Below, in pieces: positions 44,752-54,126 of a stretch of DNA of 64,000 nucleotides (its first letter is position 1; each line of letters starts with the position of its first letter). Below the pieces are notes generated by a model. That model worked only from the letters and a program-made list of their open reading frames with translations, was not told where the DNA came from and ran no database searches. The position numbers and the translations under genes are program-made. Origin of the DNA: JBHPGW01 sp042569785 (GTDB taxonomy: Bacteria; Planctomycetota; Phycisphaerae; Sedimentisphaerales; Anaerobacaceae); NCBI GenBank assembly GCA_042569785.1, contig JBHPGW010000002.1, positions 1 through 64,000 of the forward strand. Direction: 5' to 3'.

Positions 44752-46455
44752 TTACATCATTCCGGGCATGCCACCCATTCCAGGCATTCCACCCATGCCA
44801 CCCATGCCGCCCATGCCACCCATTCCGCCGCCTGGCATACCGCCAGGCATTCCGCCTGGCATGGCAGGTTCATCTGAAGGCTTTTCGGTAACAAGGCAGT
44901 CGGTCGTCAAAAGCAGGCCGGCTATACTAACCGAATTCTGCAGAGCGATACGAGTTACCTTAACAGGGTCGATAACACCTGCTCCGATCAGGTCCTCATA
45001 TTTGTCGGTATTGGCGTTGTATCCGAATCCGCCTTTACCTTGGGCGACTTTATTAACTACCAGGTTGCCGGTAGCTCCCGCGTTGTCCGCAATAAAGTAG
45101 CAGGGCTTTGAAAGCGATTCAGCAACGATCTCGGCACCGGTTCGCTCATCGCCTTTGAGTTTTAATTCTTTAACCACATCGATGCATCGAATAAGTGCGA
45201 CACCGCCGCCCGATACGATACCTTCTTCGATCGCTGCCCTGGTCGCGTGCAATGCGTCTTCGATGCGAGCTTTTTTCTCTTTCATCTCAGCTTCACTTGC
45301 CGCACCTACATTGACCTGCGCGACACCGCCGGTAAGTTTTGCTAAACGCTCCTGGAGCTTTTCACTGTCATAGTCACTCGTCGAAGCTTCGATCTCAGCT
45401 TGTATCTGTTTGATCCTGCCGCTAATACCAGCTGCGCTGCCTGCGCCTTCGACGATAATAGTATTATCATTGTCGAGAGTGATCTTCTTGGCCTGGCCTA
45501 ACTGGGAGACATTGACATTGTCAAGCTCGATGCCGAGGTCCTTGAAGATGGCTTCGGCGCCGGTTAATACCGCGATATCTTCGAGCATTGCCTTGCGACG
45601 ATCGCCATAACCGGGAGCCTTTACCGCAGCGATCTGCAGGACGCCTTTGAGCTTATTAACGACCAGCGTTGCGAGCGCTTCACTTTCAACGTCTTCTGCG
45701 ATAATAAGTAAAGGCCTCTTACCCTTTGCGATTTTTTCAAGCAGTGGAACGATCTTGGCTACAGAGCTGATCTTATCTTCGTAAACCAGAATGTATGGTT
45801 TTTCCAAAACGCAGGTCATACTATCTTGATCGGTAACGAAATGAGGTGAGAGGTACCCGCGATCAAACTGCATACCTTCGACAAAATCAACCGTGGTATC
45901 AAGGCTCTGGCCCTCTTCGACAGTAATGACGCCGTCTTTGCCAACCCTCTGAAAAGCGTCAGCCATAATTTTGCCGATCTCGATATCGTTATTGGCAGAT
46001 ACCGAAGCGATATTGATTATGTCGTCTTTCTTTGTGATGTCGATGGGCTTTGCCAGCGATTTGAGTTTCTCGGTAACGGCTTTGGCGGCGGCTTTCATTC
46101 CGCGATTCAACGCCATTGCGTCTGCACCAGCTGCGAGATTACGATGTGCCTCTTTGAACATTGCCTCGGTAAGTACCGTTGCGGTGGTCGTTCCGTCGCC
46201 TGCGATCTTGGAAGTCTTGCTTGCGGCCTCTTTGACCAGCTTTGCTCCGAGGTTTTCGTTCTTGTCGAGAAGCTCGATCTCCTCAGCTACCGTTACACCA
46301 TCCTTGGTTACGGTTGGTCCGCCCCAGCTTTTGTCGATGATCGCATTACGCCCTCTGGGCCCAAGTGTCGATTTGACCGCGGCGGCAAGTTTCTCCACGC
46401 CGGCCAAAAGAGCAGCCCTTGCATTCGATTCAAATTCCAATTCTTTAACTGCCAT
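44752..46455 (-). CDS. groEL: chaperonin GroEL with GGM tail
   Basis: 567 residues. GDGTTTATVLTEAM ATP loop, GGGVALIR, and a long Gly-Gly-Met C-terminal tail (from about residue 535), the standard housekeeping form with an extended tail. First gene of the operon groEL1-groES-groEL2-dnaJ-grpE-fmdB. No CIRCE element (TTAGCACTC-N9-GAGTGCTAA) was seen upstream, so HrcA control is not supported. Confidence 0.97.
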   Translation of the reverse strand: MAVKELEFESNARAALLAGVEKLAAAVKSTLGPRGRNAIIDKSWGGPTVTKDGVTVAEEIELLDKNENLGAKLVKEAASKTSKIAGDGTTTATVLTEAMFKEAHRNLAAGADAMALNRGMKAAAKAVTEKLKSLAKPIDITKKDDIINIASVSANNDIEIGKIMADAFQRVGKDGVITVEEGQSLDTTVDFVEGMQFDRGYLSPHFVTDQDSMTCVLEKPYILVYEDKISSVAKIVPLLEKIAKGKRPLLIIAEDVESEALATLVVNKLKGVLQIAAVKAPGYGDRRKAMLEDIAVLTGAEAIFKDLGIELDNVNVSQLGQAKKITLDNDNTIIVEGAGSAAGISGRIKQIQAEIEASTSDYDSEKLQERLAKLTGGVAQVNVGAASEAEMKEKKARIEDALHATRAAIEEGIVSGGGVALIRCIDVVKELKLKGDERTGAEIVAESLSKPCYFIADNAGATGNLVVNKVAQGKGGFGYNANTDKYEDLIGAGVIDPVKVTRIALQNSVSIAGLLLTTDCLVTEKPSDEPAMPGGMPGGMPGGGMGGMGGMGGMGGMPGMGGMPGMM

Positions 46456-46836
46456 AATCTATTAACTCCTTATTAAATAAAGATACATTTGCATATTTTC
46501 CGCTTAGACCTTACTTACAGCAAAATATATACCAAATCAAGCCCCGTTCGACGGTATTTTGGTGTAATATGCATAAACGCTGATAACAGAACAGGTTATA
46601 TAATTGAAAAAACACTGATTTACAGCTTTTGCCACTGTAGCCGACTCAGAAAATTGCCATTTTTGGCAAATCTATTCTCTCAGCACGCCAAGTTGACAGG
46701 CTTTGGCCCATTCCAGCAGTGAGATTATACCTTATATCGGGCGAAAAAAAGGGGCAGATGCGATAATATTCTAAAACCAGCAACAAAGATGAGGCGTATA
46801 TATAACAGTGGCAGGGATGAGAGAAAGGAGGAAATA
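46456..46836. other. 381-bp divergent region between groEL1 and a small membrane protein
   Basis: A/T-rich; the heat-shock operon promoter must lie here on the minus strand, but no convincing -35/-10, sigma-32 box or CIRCE was identified. AAAGGAGG at 46824-46831 belongs to the next gene. Confidence 0.4.
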
Positions 46837-47061
46837 ATGAGGAGTATACATTTAAAAGAACGGGTTTCTCATATGCATATGCCTCGTATGCACGGCATGA
46901 GCATGGGGCTTAGCCACATGTATCATGATAGGCGATTCTGGCCGGTAGTGGCAATTGCTGTTCTGACAGCGTTGTTCGTATTGCTCGTTATTATGGGCAT
47001 TATGGGTCAGGGCGAGCCTACCGAAATTCGCACCGATATTTATTGGCCGTATCGCTTCTGA
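46837..47061 (+). CDS. small His/Met-rich membrane protein
   Basis: 74 residues from ATG 46837, chosen for the excellent AAAGGAGG site. The N-terminus is rich in His and Met (SHMHMPRMHGMSMGLSHMYH), then one membrane segment (about 40-62) and a short acidic tail. The motif-rich part could bind copper or another soft metal, but no family was recognised. Confidence 0.65.
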   Translation: MRSIHLKERVSHMHMPRMHGMSMGLSHMYHDRRFWPVVAIAVLTALFVLLVIMGIMGQGEPTEIRTDIYWPYRF

Positions 47062-47080
47062 AACAGGTAGAGGTGAGCTT

Positions 47081-47602
47081 TTATTTTATGCCGAGGTCGG
47101 TTTTGGTAAGGAGGGCCTCGAAAGTGAACCCGGCTTGGGTGATGTTTTCTTCGGCACCTTGCTTGCGGTCTATTACGCAGACGATTTTTTTAACTGTGGC
47201 CCCGATATCGGTGACGATTTTGGCGGCTTCGGCGACCTGTCCGCCGGTAGTGGCGATGTCTTCTACGATCAGCACGACGTCGTCGGCTTTGAGAACGCCT
47301 TCAACCATTTTGCCGGTGCCGTAACCTTTTTTGCTGTTACGGATGATGACCCAGTTCTTTCCGGTTTCCATAGCGGTCGCAGCAGCTAAAGCTACACCGC
47401 CAAGTTCTGCGCCGGCTATGAGCGTGACATCTTCGGTGACGTGTTTGCTAAACTCCTTACCGAGAGCCTTGAGTATATCCGGGCAGGTCTCGAAGAGATA
47501 TTTGTCGAGATAATACTTGCTCTTTTTACCGCTGCGAAGGGTAAAATCGCCTTCCAGGTAACTGGTTTCCTTTATGCGTTTGATCAGTTCTTCTCGTGTC
47601 AT
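47081..47602 (-). CDS. pyrE: orotate phosphoribosyltransferase
   Basis: 173 residues. Makes OMP from orotate and PRPP. PRPP loop VVLIVEDIATTGGQV; substrate region LRSGKKSKYYLDKY. Slightly short, as in many bacteria. Confidence 0.93.
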   Translation of the reverse strand: MTREELIKRIKETSYLEGDFTLRSGKKSKYYLDKYLFETCPDILKALGKEFSKHVTEDVTLIAGAELGGVALAAATAMETGKNWVIIRNSKKGYGTGKMVEGVLKADDVVLIVEDIATTGGQVAEAAKIVTDIGATVKKIVCVIDRKQGAEENITQAGFTFEALLTKTDLGIK

Positions 47603-47617
47603 TTTCGTCCTTGTTTA

Positions 47618-49051
47618 TTATACGTTCAATTCTACTTTTCTATTTAGCTGCTTGCGGTATTTCCTGCGGATCGGCGTGACTACCTCTTTTATAAACTCAT
47701 CTACCTGCTCAGGTGCTCTGCCGACATAGCTCTTAGGATTCAGAACCTTTCTAAAATCAAGTTTACTAAAAGCATCATCTGCTTTTAACCTCGCGATCAA
47801 GTCGTTATGCTTACCAAGCTGCTTAACCTGCGCAGCCGCATCGTGCGAATGAACGCGAATACTCTCATGCAACTTCTGCCTGTCACCGCCTGCCTTGACC
47901 GCTGCCATCAATATATTCTCGGTCGCCATAAAAGGCAGCTCCGAATTAACCCGCCCCGCTATCACCTTCGGATAAACCACAAGCCCATCAAGAACATTGG
48001 TAAGAATTTCCAGAATACCATCGACCGCCAGAAATGCTTCGGGGATCACTATCCTCTTATTAGCCGAATCGTCGAGCGTCCTTTCGAGCCACTGCTCGCT
48101 TGCGGTCATCTGCGGACTCGACGCCAGGCTCAGGACAAATCGACTAAGAGCCGTCGCCCGCTCACATCGCATGGGATTTCGCTTATACGCCATGGCCGAA
48201 GATCCGATCTGAGATTTTTCAAAAGGCTCCTCGATCTCTTTAAGATTCGCCAGCAAACGAACATCGTTACAAAGTTTGTGAGCCGACTGGGCGATCGAAG
48301 CCAGTGCGTTTACTGCCAAAGCATCGATCTTGCGCTGATAGGTCTGCCCCGTCACCGCACAAATATCCTTAAACCCGAACGCCTTAGCTAACGCACTGTC
48401 GAGCCTCTTAACCTTACTGTGATTGCCATCGAAAAGCGCCAAAAAAGATGCCTGCGTCCCGGTAGTGCCCTTAACACCTCTAAAGACCAGCGTATCAAGC
48501 CGATGCTCGATCTCGGCCAGGTCCATCGCGAATTCATAACACCAAAGCGTAGCGCGCTTACCAACAGTAGTCAACTGGGCCGGCTGATAATGCGTAAAGC
48601 CAAGCGTCGCCAGACTGCGATGCTTCTTAGCAAACTTACCCAGCAGATTTATAACCTCCGCCAACTTAGCCGCAACCATCTTCAAGCCGTTACGAAGGAT
48701 TATCAAGTCGGCATTGTCACCGACAAAACAACTCGTTGCACCAAGATGGATAATCGCCGCCGCTTTGGGAGCTGCTTCACCAAAGGTATGGACATGAGCC
48801 ATAACATCATGACGGAATTTCTTTTCGTATTTAGCTGCCTTGTTGAAATCGATATCATCGAGATGCCTGGCCATTTCGTTTAGCTGGGTCTGCTTAATAT
48901 CGAGTCCGAGTTTCTTTTCCGAACGTGCAAGTTCCAGCCAAAGCCTGCGCCACGTACTGAACTTTTTTTGAGGCCCGAAAAGCTGCGACATTTCCACAGA
49001 AGCATTTCTTTCCACCAGCGGACTTACATAAACCTCTTTGTTATTTGCCAT
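47618..49051 (-). CDS. purB: adenylosuccinate lyase
   Basis: 477 residues. Fumarase/aspartase superfamily signature in SQIGSSAMAYKRNPMRCERA (catalytic loop), with TSCFVGDNAD and the TQASFLALFDG region. Acts twice in purine synthesis. 15 bases before pyrE on the same strand, so likely one operon for nucleotide synthesis. Confidence 0.95.
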   Translation of the reverse strand: MANNKEVYVSPLVERNASVEMSQLFGPQKKFSTWRRLWLELARSEKKLGLDIKQTQLNEMARHLDDIDFNKAAKYEKKFRHDVMAHVHTFGEAAPKAAAIIHLGATSCFVGDNADLIILRNGLKMVAAKLAEVINLLGKFAKKHRSLATLGFTHYQPAQLTTVGKRATLWCYEFAMDLAEIEHRLDTLVFRGVKGTTGTQASFLALFDGNHSKVKRLDSALAKAFGFKDICAVTGQTYQRKIDALAVNALASIAQSAHKLCNDVRLLANLKEIEEPFEKSQIGSSAMAYKRNPMRCERATALSRFVLSLASSPQMTASEQWLERTLDDSANKRIVIPEAFLAVDGILEILTNVLDGLVVYPKVIAGRVNSELPFMATENILMAAVKAGGDRQKLHESIRVHSHDAAAQVKQLGKHNDLIARLKADDAFSKLDFRKVLNPKSYVGRAPEQVDEFIKEVVTPIRRKYRKQLNRKVELNV

Positions 49052-49060
49052 AATCAGTTC

Positions 49061-50029
49061 TTAACCTTTCAATCTTTCCTGTCTTTGAATTAACAACTGC
49101 TCTATCTGTTCAATATCTTCGTCAGCCAGGTTCCAGTTTGCGGCCTGGGCGGTCTCGATTATCTGTTCGGGCTTTCTGGCTCCGACTATCGCGGCTGTAA
49201 CCTCACTGCGACGCAGCACCCAACTGATCGCCAACTGAGCTAATGTTTTGCCGTTACGCTCGGCGATTGGCCGCAACTGCTCAACAAATTCCAATGAAGC
49301 ACTGAATAGAGGCTCGTGAAAATCGTCACTTATCCTGCGATGGTCATCAGAAGCCAATTCCGCAAACCGCTCATGACTGAATTTGCCGGTCAAAAGCCCT
49401 CTTTCCATCGGACTATAGATCACGGTACCAATTTCATTTTCCGAGCAATAGCCAAGGATCTCATCTTCAATCTCGCGGTGTATCATATTATAGTGAGGCT
49501 GAAGTGACGCTGCGGGGGCGATTTTCTGGATTCGTTTGATCTGCTCAACGCTGAAATTCGAGACACCGATATACCTGATCTTACCTTCTTCGACGAGCTT
49601 GGCCATCATCTCCCATGCCTGCTCGACATCCTCATCCGGCTCAGGCCAGTGTATCTGGTACAGGTCGATCGTTTCAATGCCGAGCCTTTTCAGACTCGCG
49701 TGACATTCATCGCGGATACTTTCAGCCTTAAGACAATTGATCTTTTCCTTATTATCGTTCCACAGCAGAGAGCACTTTGTCGCGACGATCGGCTTTTGCC
49801 CGGTTTGTTTCAGAGCACGCCCGACAACCGTCTCCGAATGCCCACAACCGTAGATCGCCGCCGTATCGATCCAGTTGATGCCCTGATCGAGAGCCGTAAG
49901 AATAGCCTTTATAGAATCAGTGTCATCCTGAGGCCCCCACCCAAACTGCCAGGGCCCGCCTATCGCCCAGGTACCCAGCCCAACAGTAGTCAACTCCAAA
50001 TCGCTAAAACCCAATTTTCTCGTTTGCAT
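49061..50029 (-). CDS. aldo/keto reductase
   Basis: 322 residues, TIM barrel. Catalytic tetrad Asp and Tyr in DTAAIYGCGHSE, Lys in VATKCSLL, His in LYQIHWPEPDED; NADP-binding IVGARKPEQI near the C-terminus. Substrate not determinable. 9 bases upstream of purB. Confidence 0.92.
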   Translation of the reverse strand: MQTRKLGFSDLELTTVGLGTWAIGGPWQFGWGPQDDTDSIKAILTALDQGINWIDTAAIYGCGHSETVVGRALKQTGQKPIVATKCSLLWNDNKEKINCLKAESIRDECHASLKRLGIETIDLYQIHWPEPDEDVEQAWEMMAKLVEEGKIRYIGVSNFSVEQIKRIQKIAPAASLQPHYNMIHREIEDEILGYCSENEIGTVIYSPMERGLLTGKFSHERFAELASDDHRRISDDFHEPLFSASLEFVEQLRPIAERNGKTLAQLAISWVLRRSEVTAAIVGARKPEQIIETAQAANWNLADEDIEQIEQLLIQRQERLKG

Positions 50030-50115
50030 AATATCACCAAATAAAACAGGTCATCCCAACTTGTCGGGATTCAACAATTTTGATTTTTAATTTTTAACTT
50101 TTGCATTTTTTTTAA

Positions 50116-51120
50116 TTACCAGCCGCCAGGCTGCAATACATCACTTACCTCTTCGTTCCACCAGTTAGGGTCCCGGAAATATTGTTTGGTCATCATAGCT
50201 GCATTTACCCCATCTGCCACAGCCGTTGCCAACTGCATAGCCGCTCCTATCCTGCAATCGCCCGCGACAAAGACGCCGGGAACCGAGGTCCTAAGATAGG
50301 CACAATCGCATTTGATAAAACCATGTTCTGTAAGCTCGACAAAACCTTTCAAAAAATCAGTATTCGGAACCATGCCGATAAATATAAAAATACCGTCACA
50401 GGCGAAGTCTTCTTCCTGGCCGGTTTTTACGTTTTTAAGTTTCACCGATTCGACCTTGCCGGCACCCTGGATAGCGGTGGCGACAGTATCGTACTTTATG
50501 ACCAGATTTGAATTCGGCTCTTGTGTTTTTTGCACCAGTTCTTCTGCTAACACCTTTGTCGCCCTGAACTGGTCCCTGCGATGTATTATTGTCACTTTGT
50601 CAACGAATTTAGCCAGGTGCAAAGTTTCTTCGATAGCGGTATTACCTCCGCCGACAGCAACGACCTGTTTACCTTTAAAGAAAGGCGCGTCACATGTTCC
50701 GCAGTAACTAACACCTGCGCCCGCGTTACGAAATTCGTCTTCGCCTGCAACTCCGAGTTTACGATAGCTGCTGCCCGGCGTCAGGATTACCGCCCTTGCC
50801 GTATATTTATCCTTATCACAGACAACTTCGATATTGCCGTCTGCTAACTTGGCGATAGACGTCACTTCAGAGCCTGTCTTTATTTCAGCTCCGAAGCCTG
50901 TTGCCTGTTCCTGCATCCGCATAATAAGACCAGCCCCATCTATCATTTCGATACCGGGATAATTTTCTATTCGGTCGGTATTGATGATCTGTCCACCCGG
51001 GAAGAACTTTTCCAGAACTAAAGTGTTCATCCTGTCACGGGCCGTATAAAGTGCCGCCCCGAGACCCGCCGGGCCCGCCCCGATAATAATGCAGTCGTAA
51101 AGTTTACCTGCTCCAGTCAT
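50116..51120 (-). CDS. trxB: thioredoxin reductase
   Basis: 334 residues. FAD site IGAGPAGLGAALYTARD, redox pair in YCGTCDAPFFKG, NADPH site VGGGNTAIEETL, and GVFVAGDC near the end. Reduces thioredoxin; slightly longer than E. coli TrxB by a C-terminal extension (YFRDPNWWNEEVSDV). Confidence 0.95.
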   Translation of the reverse strand: MTGAGKLYDCIIIGAGPAGLGAALYTARDRMNTLVLEKFFPGGQIINTDRIENYPGIEMIDGAGLIMRMQEQATGFGAEIKTGSEVTSIAKLADGNIEVVCDKDKYTARAVILTPGSSYRKLGVAGEDEFRNAGAGVSYCGTCDAPFFKGKQVVAVGGGNTAIEETLHLAKFVDKVTIIHRRDQFRATKVLAEELVQKTQEPNSNLVIKYDTVATAIQGAGKVESVKLKNVKTGQEEDFACDGIFIFIGMVPNTDFLKGFVELTEHGFIKCDCAYLRTSVPGVFVAGDCRIGAAMQLATAVADGVNAAMMTKQYFRDPNWWNEEVSDVLQPGGW

Positions 51121-51407
51121 AACAAAATCCCTTTATATTGACTTAATTCCATTTCACAATACAGATTATAAGACCATAATAATTGCTCTGAATTCTTTTT
51201 GCAACTACTGACTTGGATTTATGCTCGATTTACCCAAATATTTGTACAAATTACGCGATTTATTCTCTGTCGTGATTTTGCTTAGCGTGAATCTATTGTT
51301 ATATTTTTAGTAGATAAGAGACGATAAGAAACAACGCGTCCAGATAAGGTTAAACAGACTCTTGCCGCCGGTTCAAGATAAGAACCAGCAGTTTGAAGGG
51401 GGGTATT

Positions 51408-52175
51408 GTGAGTGAGTTGAAGATTTTAAATGGTGCCGAGCCGAGGAAGATTTTAGAAGTAGTAACTGCCGAAAAAGCTTCCGTTGTCATGAGCTATATG
51501 TCAAAGGACAAGTGGCATAGCGCAAAAGTCGCTTTGCTAAAGGTCGGGGTGAACAGTTTCTCTATCGCTCTTATCAGTGACAATAAAAACTGCCCTATAA
51601 ATATCAATATAGGCCAGCAAGTCGGGATTTCCATAAAACATGGATATGGAAAATACATTCTTGACACTAAGATCATCGACCTGCAGCCACCTGTCGACAA
51701 CAACAGCGGCGGTACGCTGGTCCTTGGGCTTCCCAGTCAATTGGAAATAGTTCAGAGAAGACAGTATTTTCGTGTACAGATCCCGGAAAACCACCGTGTA
51801 AATGTACTTCTTTGGCCTCGCAAAGCCAAAGATACTAACAAGCCTGATACAAAATATAATCACAGTCAAGGCCGACTTATTGATATCTCGGCCGGAGGAC
51901 TCCAGGTCGCGATTGATTTCGTTGAAAAGTCACATTTCAGAGAAGGACAGTTTCTTGGACTAAGCTTCATACCGGTTCCTGACGAAGCACCGCTGCAATT
52001 CGGTGCGCAGATAAGGAATATTTTTCCAACTGCCGACGAACGTGACATCTGTGTCGGCCTGCAGATAGTAGGACTCGAAGCAACCGAACATGGAAGGCAA
52101 ACATTGGCACGGTTATGTAAAGTTGTTGAGCAACTTCATCAACTCAGCATAGCGAACACTAAAGACCAAGGCTAA
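51408..52175 (+). CDS. PilZ-domain c-di-GMP-binding protein (YcgR-like)
   Basis: About 255 residues from GTG 51408 after AAGGGGGG; an upstream TTG frame is less likely. YcgR-type N-domain (1-115), then PilZ with the RxxxR motif QRRQYFRV and DISAGGLQ (D-x-S-x2-G), the c-di-GMP contact pair. Expected to control motility or envelope output in response to c-di-GMP. Confidence 0.88.
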   Translation: MSELKILNGAEPRKILEVVTAEKASVVMSYMSKDKWHSAKVALLKVGVNSFSIALISDNKNCPININIGQQVGISIKHGYGKYILDTKIIDLQPPVDNNSGGTLVLGLPSQLEIVQRRQYFRVQIPENHRVNVLLWPRKAKDTNKPDTKYNHSQGRLIDISAGGLQVAIDFVEKSHFREGQFLGLSFIPVPDEAPLQFGAQIRNIFPTADERDICVGLQIVGLEATEHGRQTLARLCKVVEQLHQLSIANTKDQG

Positions 52176-52200
52176 ACCAAATCCATGGTGTCTTGGCAGA

Positions 52201-53106
52201 TCAGATATCGTCATCGTCTGCTTTGATAGGTTCAGCCTTTGGATTTCGCCCGGAAGAAAGCCTTTTTAAAAAGGCACTCATCGCGAATCCACAGAAACCA
52301 AGCACCAAAGCCACCTGCCTGAACCAGATAATGAGTCCAAGAACAAACAAGCACGTCATAAGATAAGCCAATGGCTTTTTACCTTTCATGTACTGATTTA
52401 ATACATGGGGATATCTGATCCTGCTGACCATTAGAACACCAAGTCCGAATACTATAAAAGGCAGAGCGTAGATGATCGTGTAATCACAAATGTCATATGC
52501 CTTAGCACTGTGTTCAGCTATTTCGGGCAATGTTTCCTGCTGGAATATTACCAGGCTCGCCACAACGCCGGCAGCAGCGGGAGTGGGCAAACCGATAAAA
52601 CTCATATGGGATGATTCGTCCTCTTCGTTTTCGACGTTGAATCTAGCCAGCCTGATCGCCGCACAACTGATATACGCCGCAGCTGAAAGCCAGATAAAAC
52701 GCTGAAGAAAGCTATCGACGATCGCTATTGAAGGCATCAGGTCTGCTAATCTGTACTCGAGTATCTTGAGCATTATAAAGGCCGGCGCAACTCCAAAGCT
52801 TATTATGTCACAAAGACTGTCGAGCTGGCCGCCAAAACTTGAAGTGCTCTGACTCATACGCGCCACTCTGCCGTCGAGCATGTCCGCGATCATCGCCAGC
52901 AAGATCATATAACCTGCCAATGCGAACTGAGAAAGCGACCCCGATTCCGAGGCGGTTGCCTTGCTCGCAAAAACAATAGCCGCGAATCCGCACAAGCCGT
53001 TAAGGATCGTTATCAACGACGGCAGAACCGTTATCGATTTCAATCGCTGCTTGCGCATTCGGTGAAGCAAACTGTTCTTAGTTGACTCTGCTTTGACTCT
53101 TTGCAT
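52201..53106 (-). CDS. pssA: CDP-diacylglycerol--serine O-phosphatidyltransferase
   Basis: 301 residues, membrane protein. The CDP-alcohol transferase motif DGRVAR-x8-G-x3-D-x3-D is complete in the segment starting DGRVARMSQS. C-terminal half has further membrane helices. Its start abuts the psd stop; together they make phosphatidylethanolamine. Confidence 0.93.
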   Translation of the reverse strand: MQRVKAESTKNSLLHRMRKQRLKSITVLPSLITILNGLCGFAAIVFASKATASESGSLSQFALAGYMILLAMIADMLDGRVARMSQSTSSFGGQLDSLCDIISFGVAPAFIMLKILEYRLADLMPSIAIVDSFLQRFIWLSAAAYISCAAIRLARFNVENEEDESSHMSFIGLPTPAAAGVVASLVIFQQETLPEIAEHSAKAYDICDYTIIYALPFIVFGLGVLMVSRIRYPHVLNQYMKGKKPLAYLMTCLFVLGLIIWFRQVALVLGFCGFAMSAFLKRLSSGRNPKAEPIKADDDDI

Positions 53107-53829
53107 TTATCTTGTCTCGTATTTTACTAACGCGGTAATTCCTGCTTTAACCTTATCGCCGATCTTCACAAGTGCCTTTGTATTCTCACCGGCAGACAGA
53201 TATAGTTCGGTCCTGGAGCCGAATTTTATCATCCCGAACTTCTGACCCGCCGCCAAATGCTCGCCCGTATCGGTTCTGCAAACTATCCGCCTGGCGATCG
53301 CTCCACTTATCTGCCTTACCAGCAGCTTATCTTTCGGATGATCGAGCCGAACCATCCCGATATCGTTTGATTCGTTCACTTTTCCCGCCATGGGGTTCAT
53401 CGCGTTTAGATATTTACCTTTTTTGTACGAAATTTTTTCAACTTTCGCGTTACAAGGAGATCGGTTGATATGAACATTAAAGACGCTCAGGAATATACCA
53501 ATCCGCAAAGCACGCCCGCCAATAAAATCATTCTCGACCAATTCAATATCGGCAACCCTGCCGTCAGCAGGAGACAGCAGCAGATCTTCGCGATGCTGGA
53601 TTGTCCGCCGAGGATCACGAAAAAAAGAAAACGCCCACAACAACGTTACCACAAGGATAACTTCAATAGCGATAACACTCCAGCCCGGCAGAAAACCCGA
53701 ACCAAAAACCGAAAAACCACCTATCAGCAAAACCAAAACCAAAGGCAGCAAAACAACCTGCGGAAGACCGTACTTAGTCAAAGGTATTCTCATAACCCAA
53801 ATGATAAGCCCCACCACCAAAAAAATCAA
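53107..53829 (-). CDS. psd: phosphatidylserine decarboxylase
   Basis: 240 residues, short type. Two N-terminal membrane segments, FFRDPRRTI, SPADGRV, FNVHINRSP, and the self-cleavage Gly-Ser in KFGSRTELY that yields the pyruvoyl group. Directly upstream of pssA. Confidence 0.94.
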   Translation of the reverse strand: MIFLVVGLIIWVMRIPLTKYGLPQVVLLPLVLVLLIGGFSVFGSGFLPGWSVIAIEVILVVTLLWAFSFFRDPRRTIQHREDLLLSPADGRVADIELVENDFIGGRALRIGIFLSVFNVHINRSPCNAKVEKISYKKGKYLNAMNPMAGKVNESNDIGMVRLDHPKDKLLVRQISGAIARRIVCRTDTGEHLAAGQKFGMIKFGSRTELYLSAGENTKALVKIGDKVKAGITALVKYETR

Positions 53830-53881
53830 GAATTAACCCCTAAACGCAAACGCCTCTTGCCCAAACAGTTTTTTTGTTAGC

Positions 53882-53906
53882 CCCCTGCACTGCAGGGGGT
53901 TTTTGC
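53882..53906 (+). terminator. perfect hairpin CCCCCTGCA/TGCAGGGGG with T run
   Basis: A 9-bp GC-rich stem and TTTTT on the plus strand, antisense to the psd operon and 50 bases upstream of its start. No plus-strand gene ends here, so it may protect the psd promoter or mark the end of an unseen antisense transcript. Confidence 0.5.
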
Positions 53907-54040
53907 AACAAAAAAGTGGCCGAACCAAAACATGGCTCGACCACAGGGAGGAGGATAACGGTTTTTTCTCTTCTCTATACTATTAGACGTACAAACAGCC
54001 CAAAATGTTTCACTTTTTCTCAATTTTTTCCAAAAAAACC

Positions 54041-54072
54041 AAAAAAAAAGGCCGATTCGCAAAAACCGGCCT
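54041..54072 (-). terminator. terminator of the lipoprotein gene (repeat copy 1)
   Basis: AGGCCG (54049-54054) and CGGCCT (54067-54072) pair; the minus strand continues with eight or nine T. Nearly identical to the hairpin at 57351-57381. Confidence 0.7.
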
Positions 54073-54126
54073 ATTTCCAAGCTTTCGAGCATACGCAACA
54101 CGACAGATCAGTTAAGAAATTAAAAT

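Noticed and set aside
46456..46600. CIRCE/HrcA operator upstream of groEL
   Set aside because: No TTAGCACTC-N9-GAGTGCTAA or close variant on either strand.
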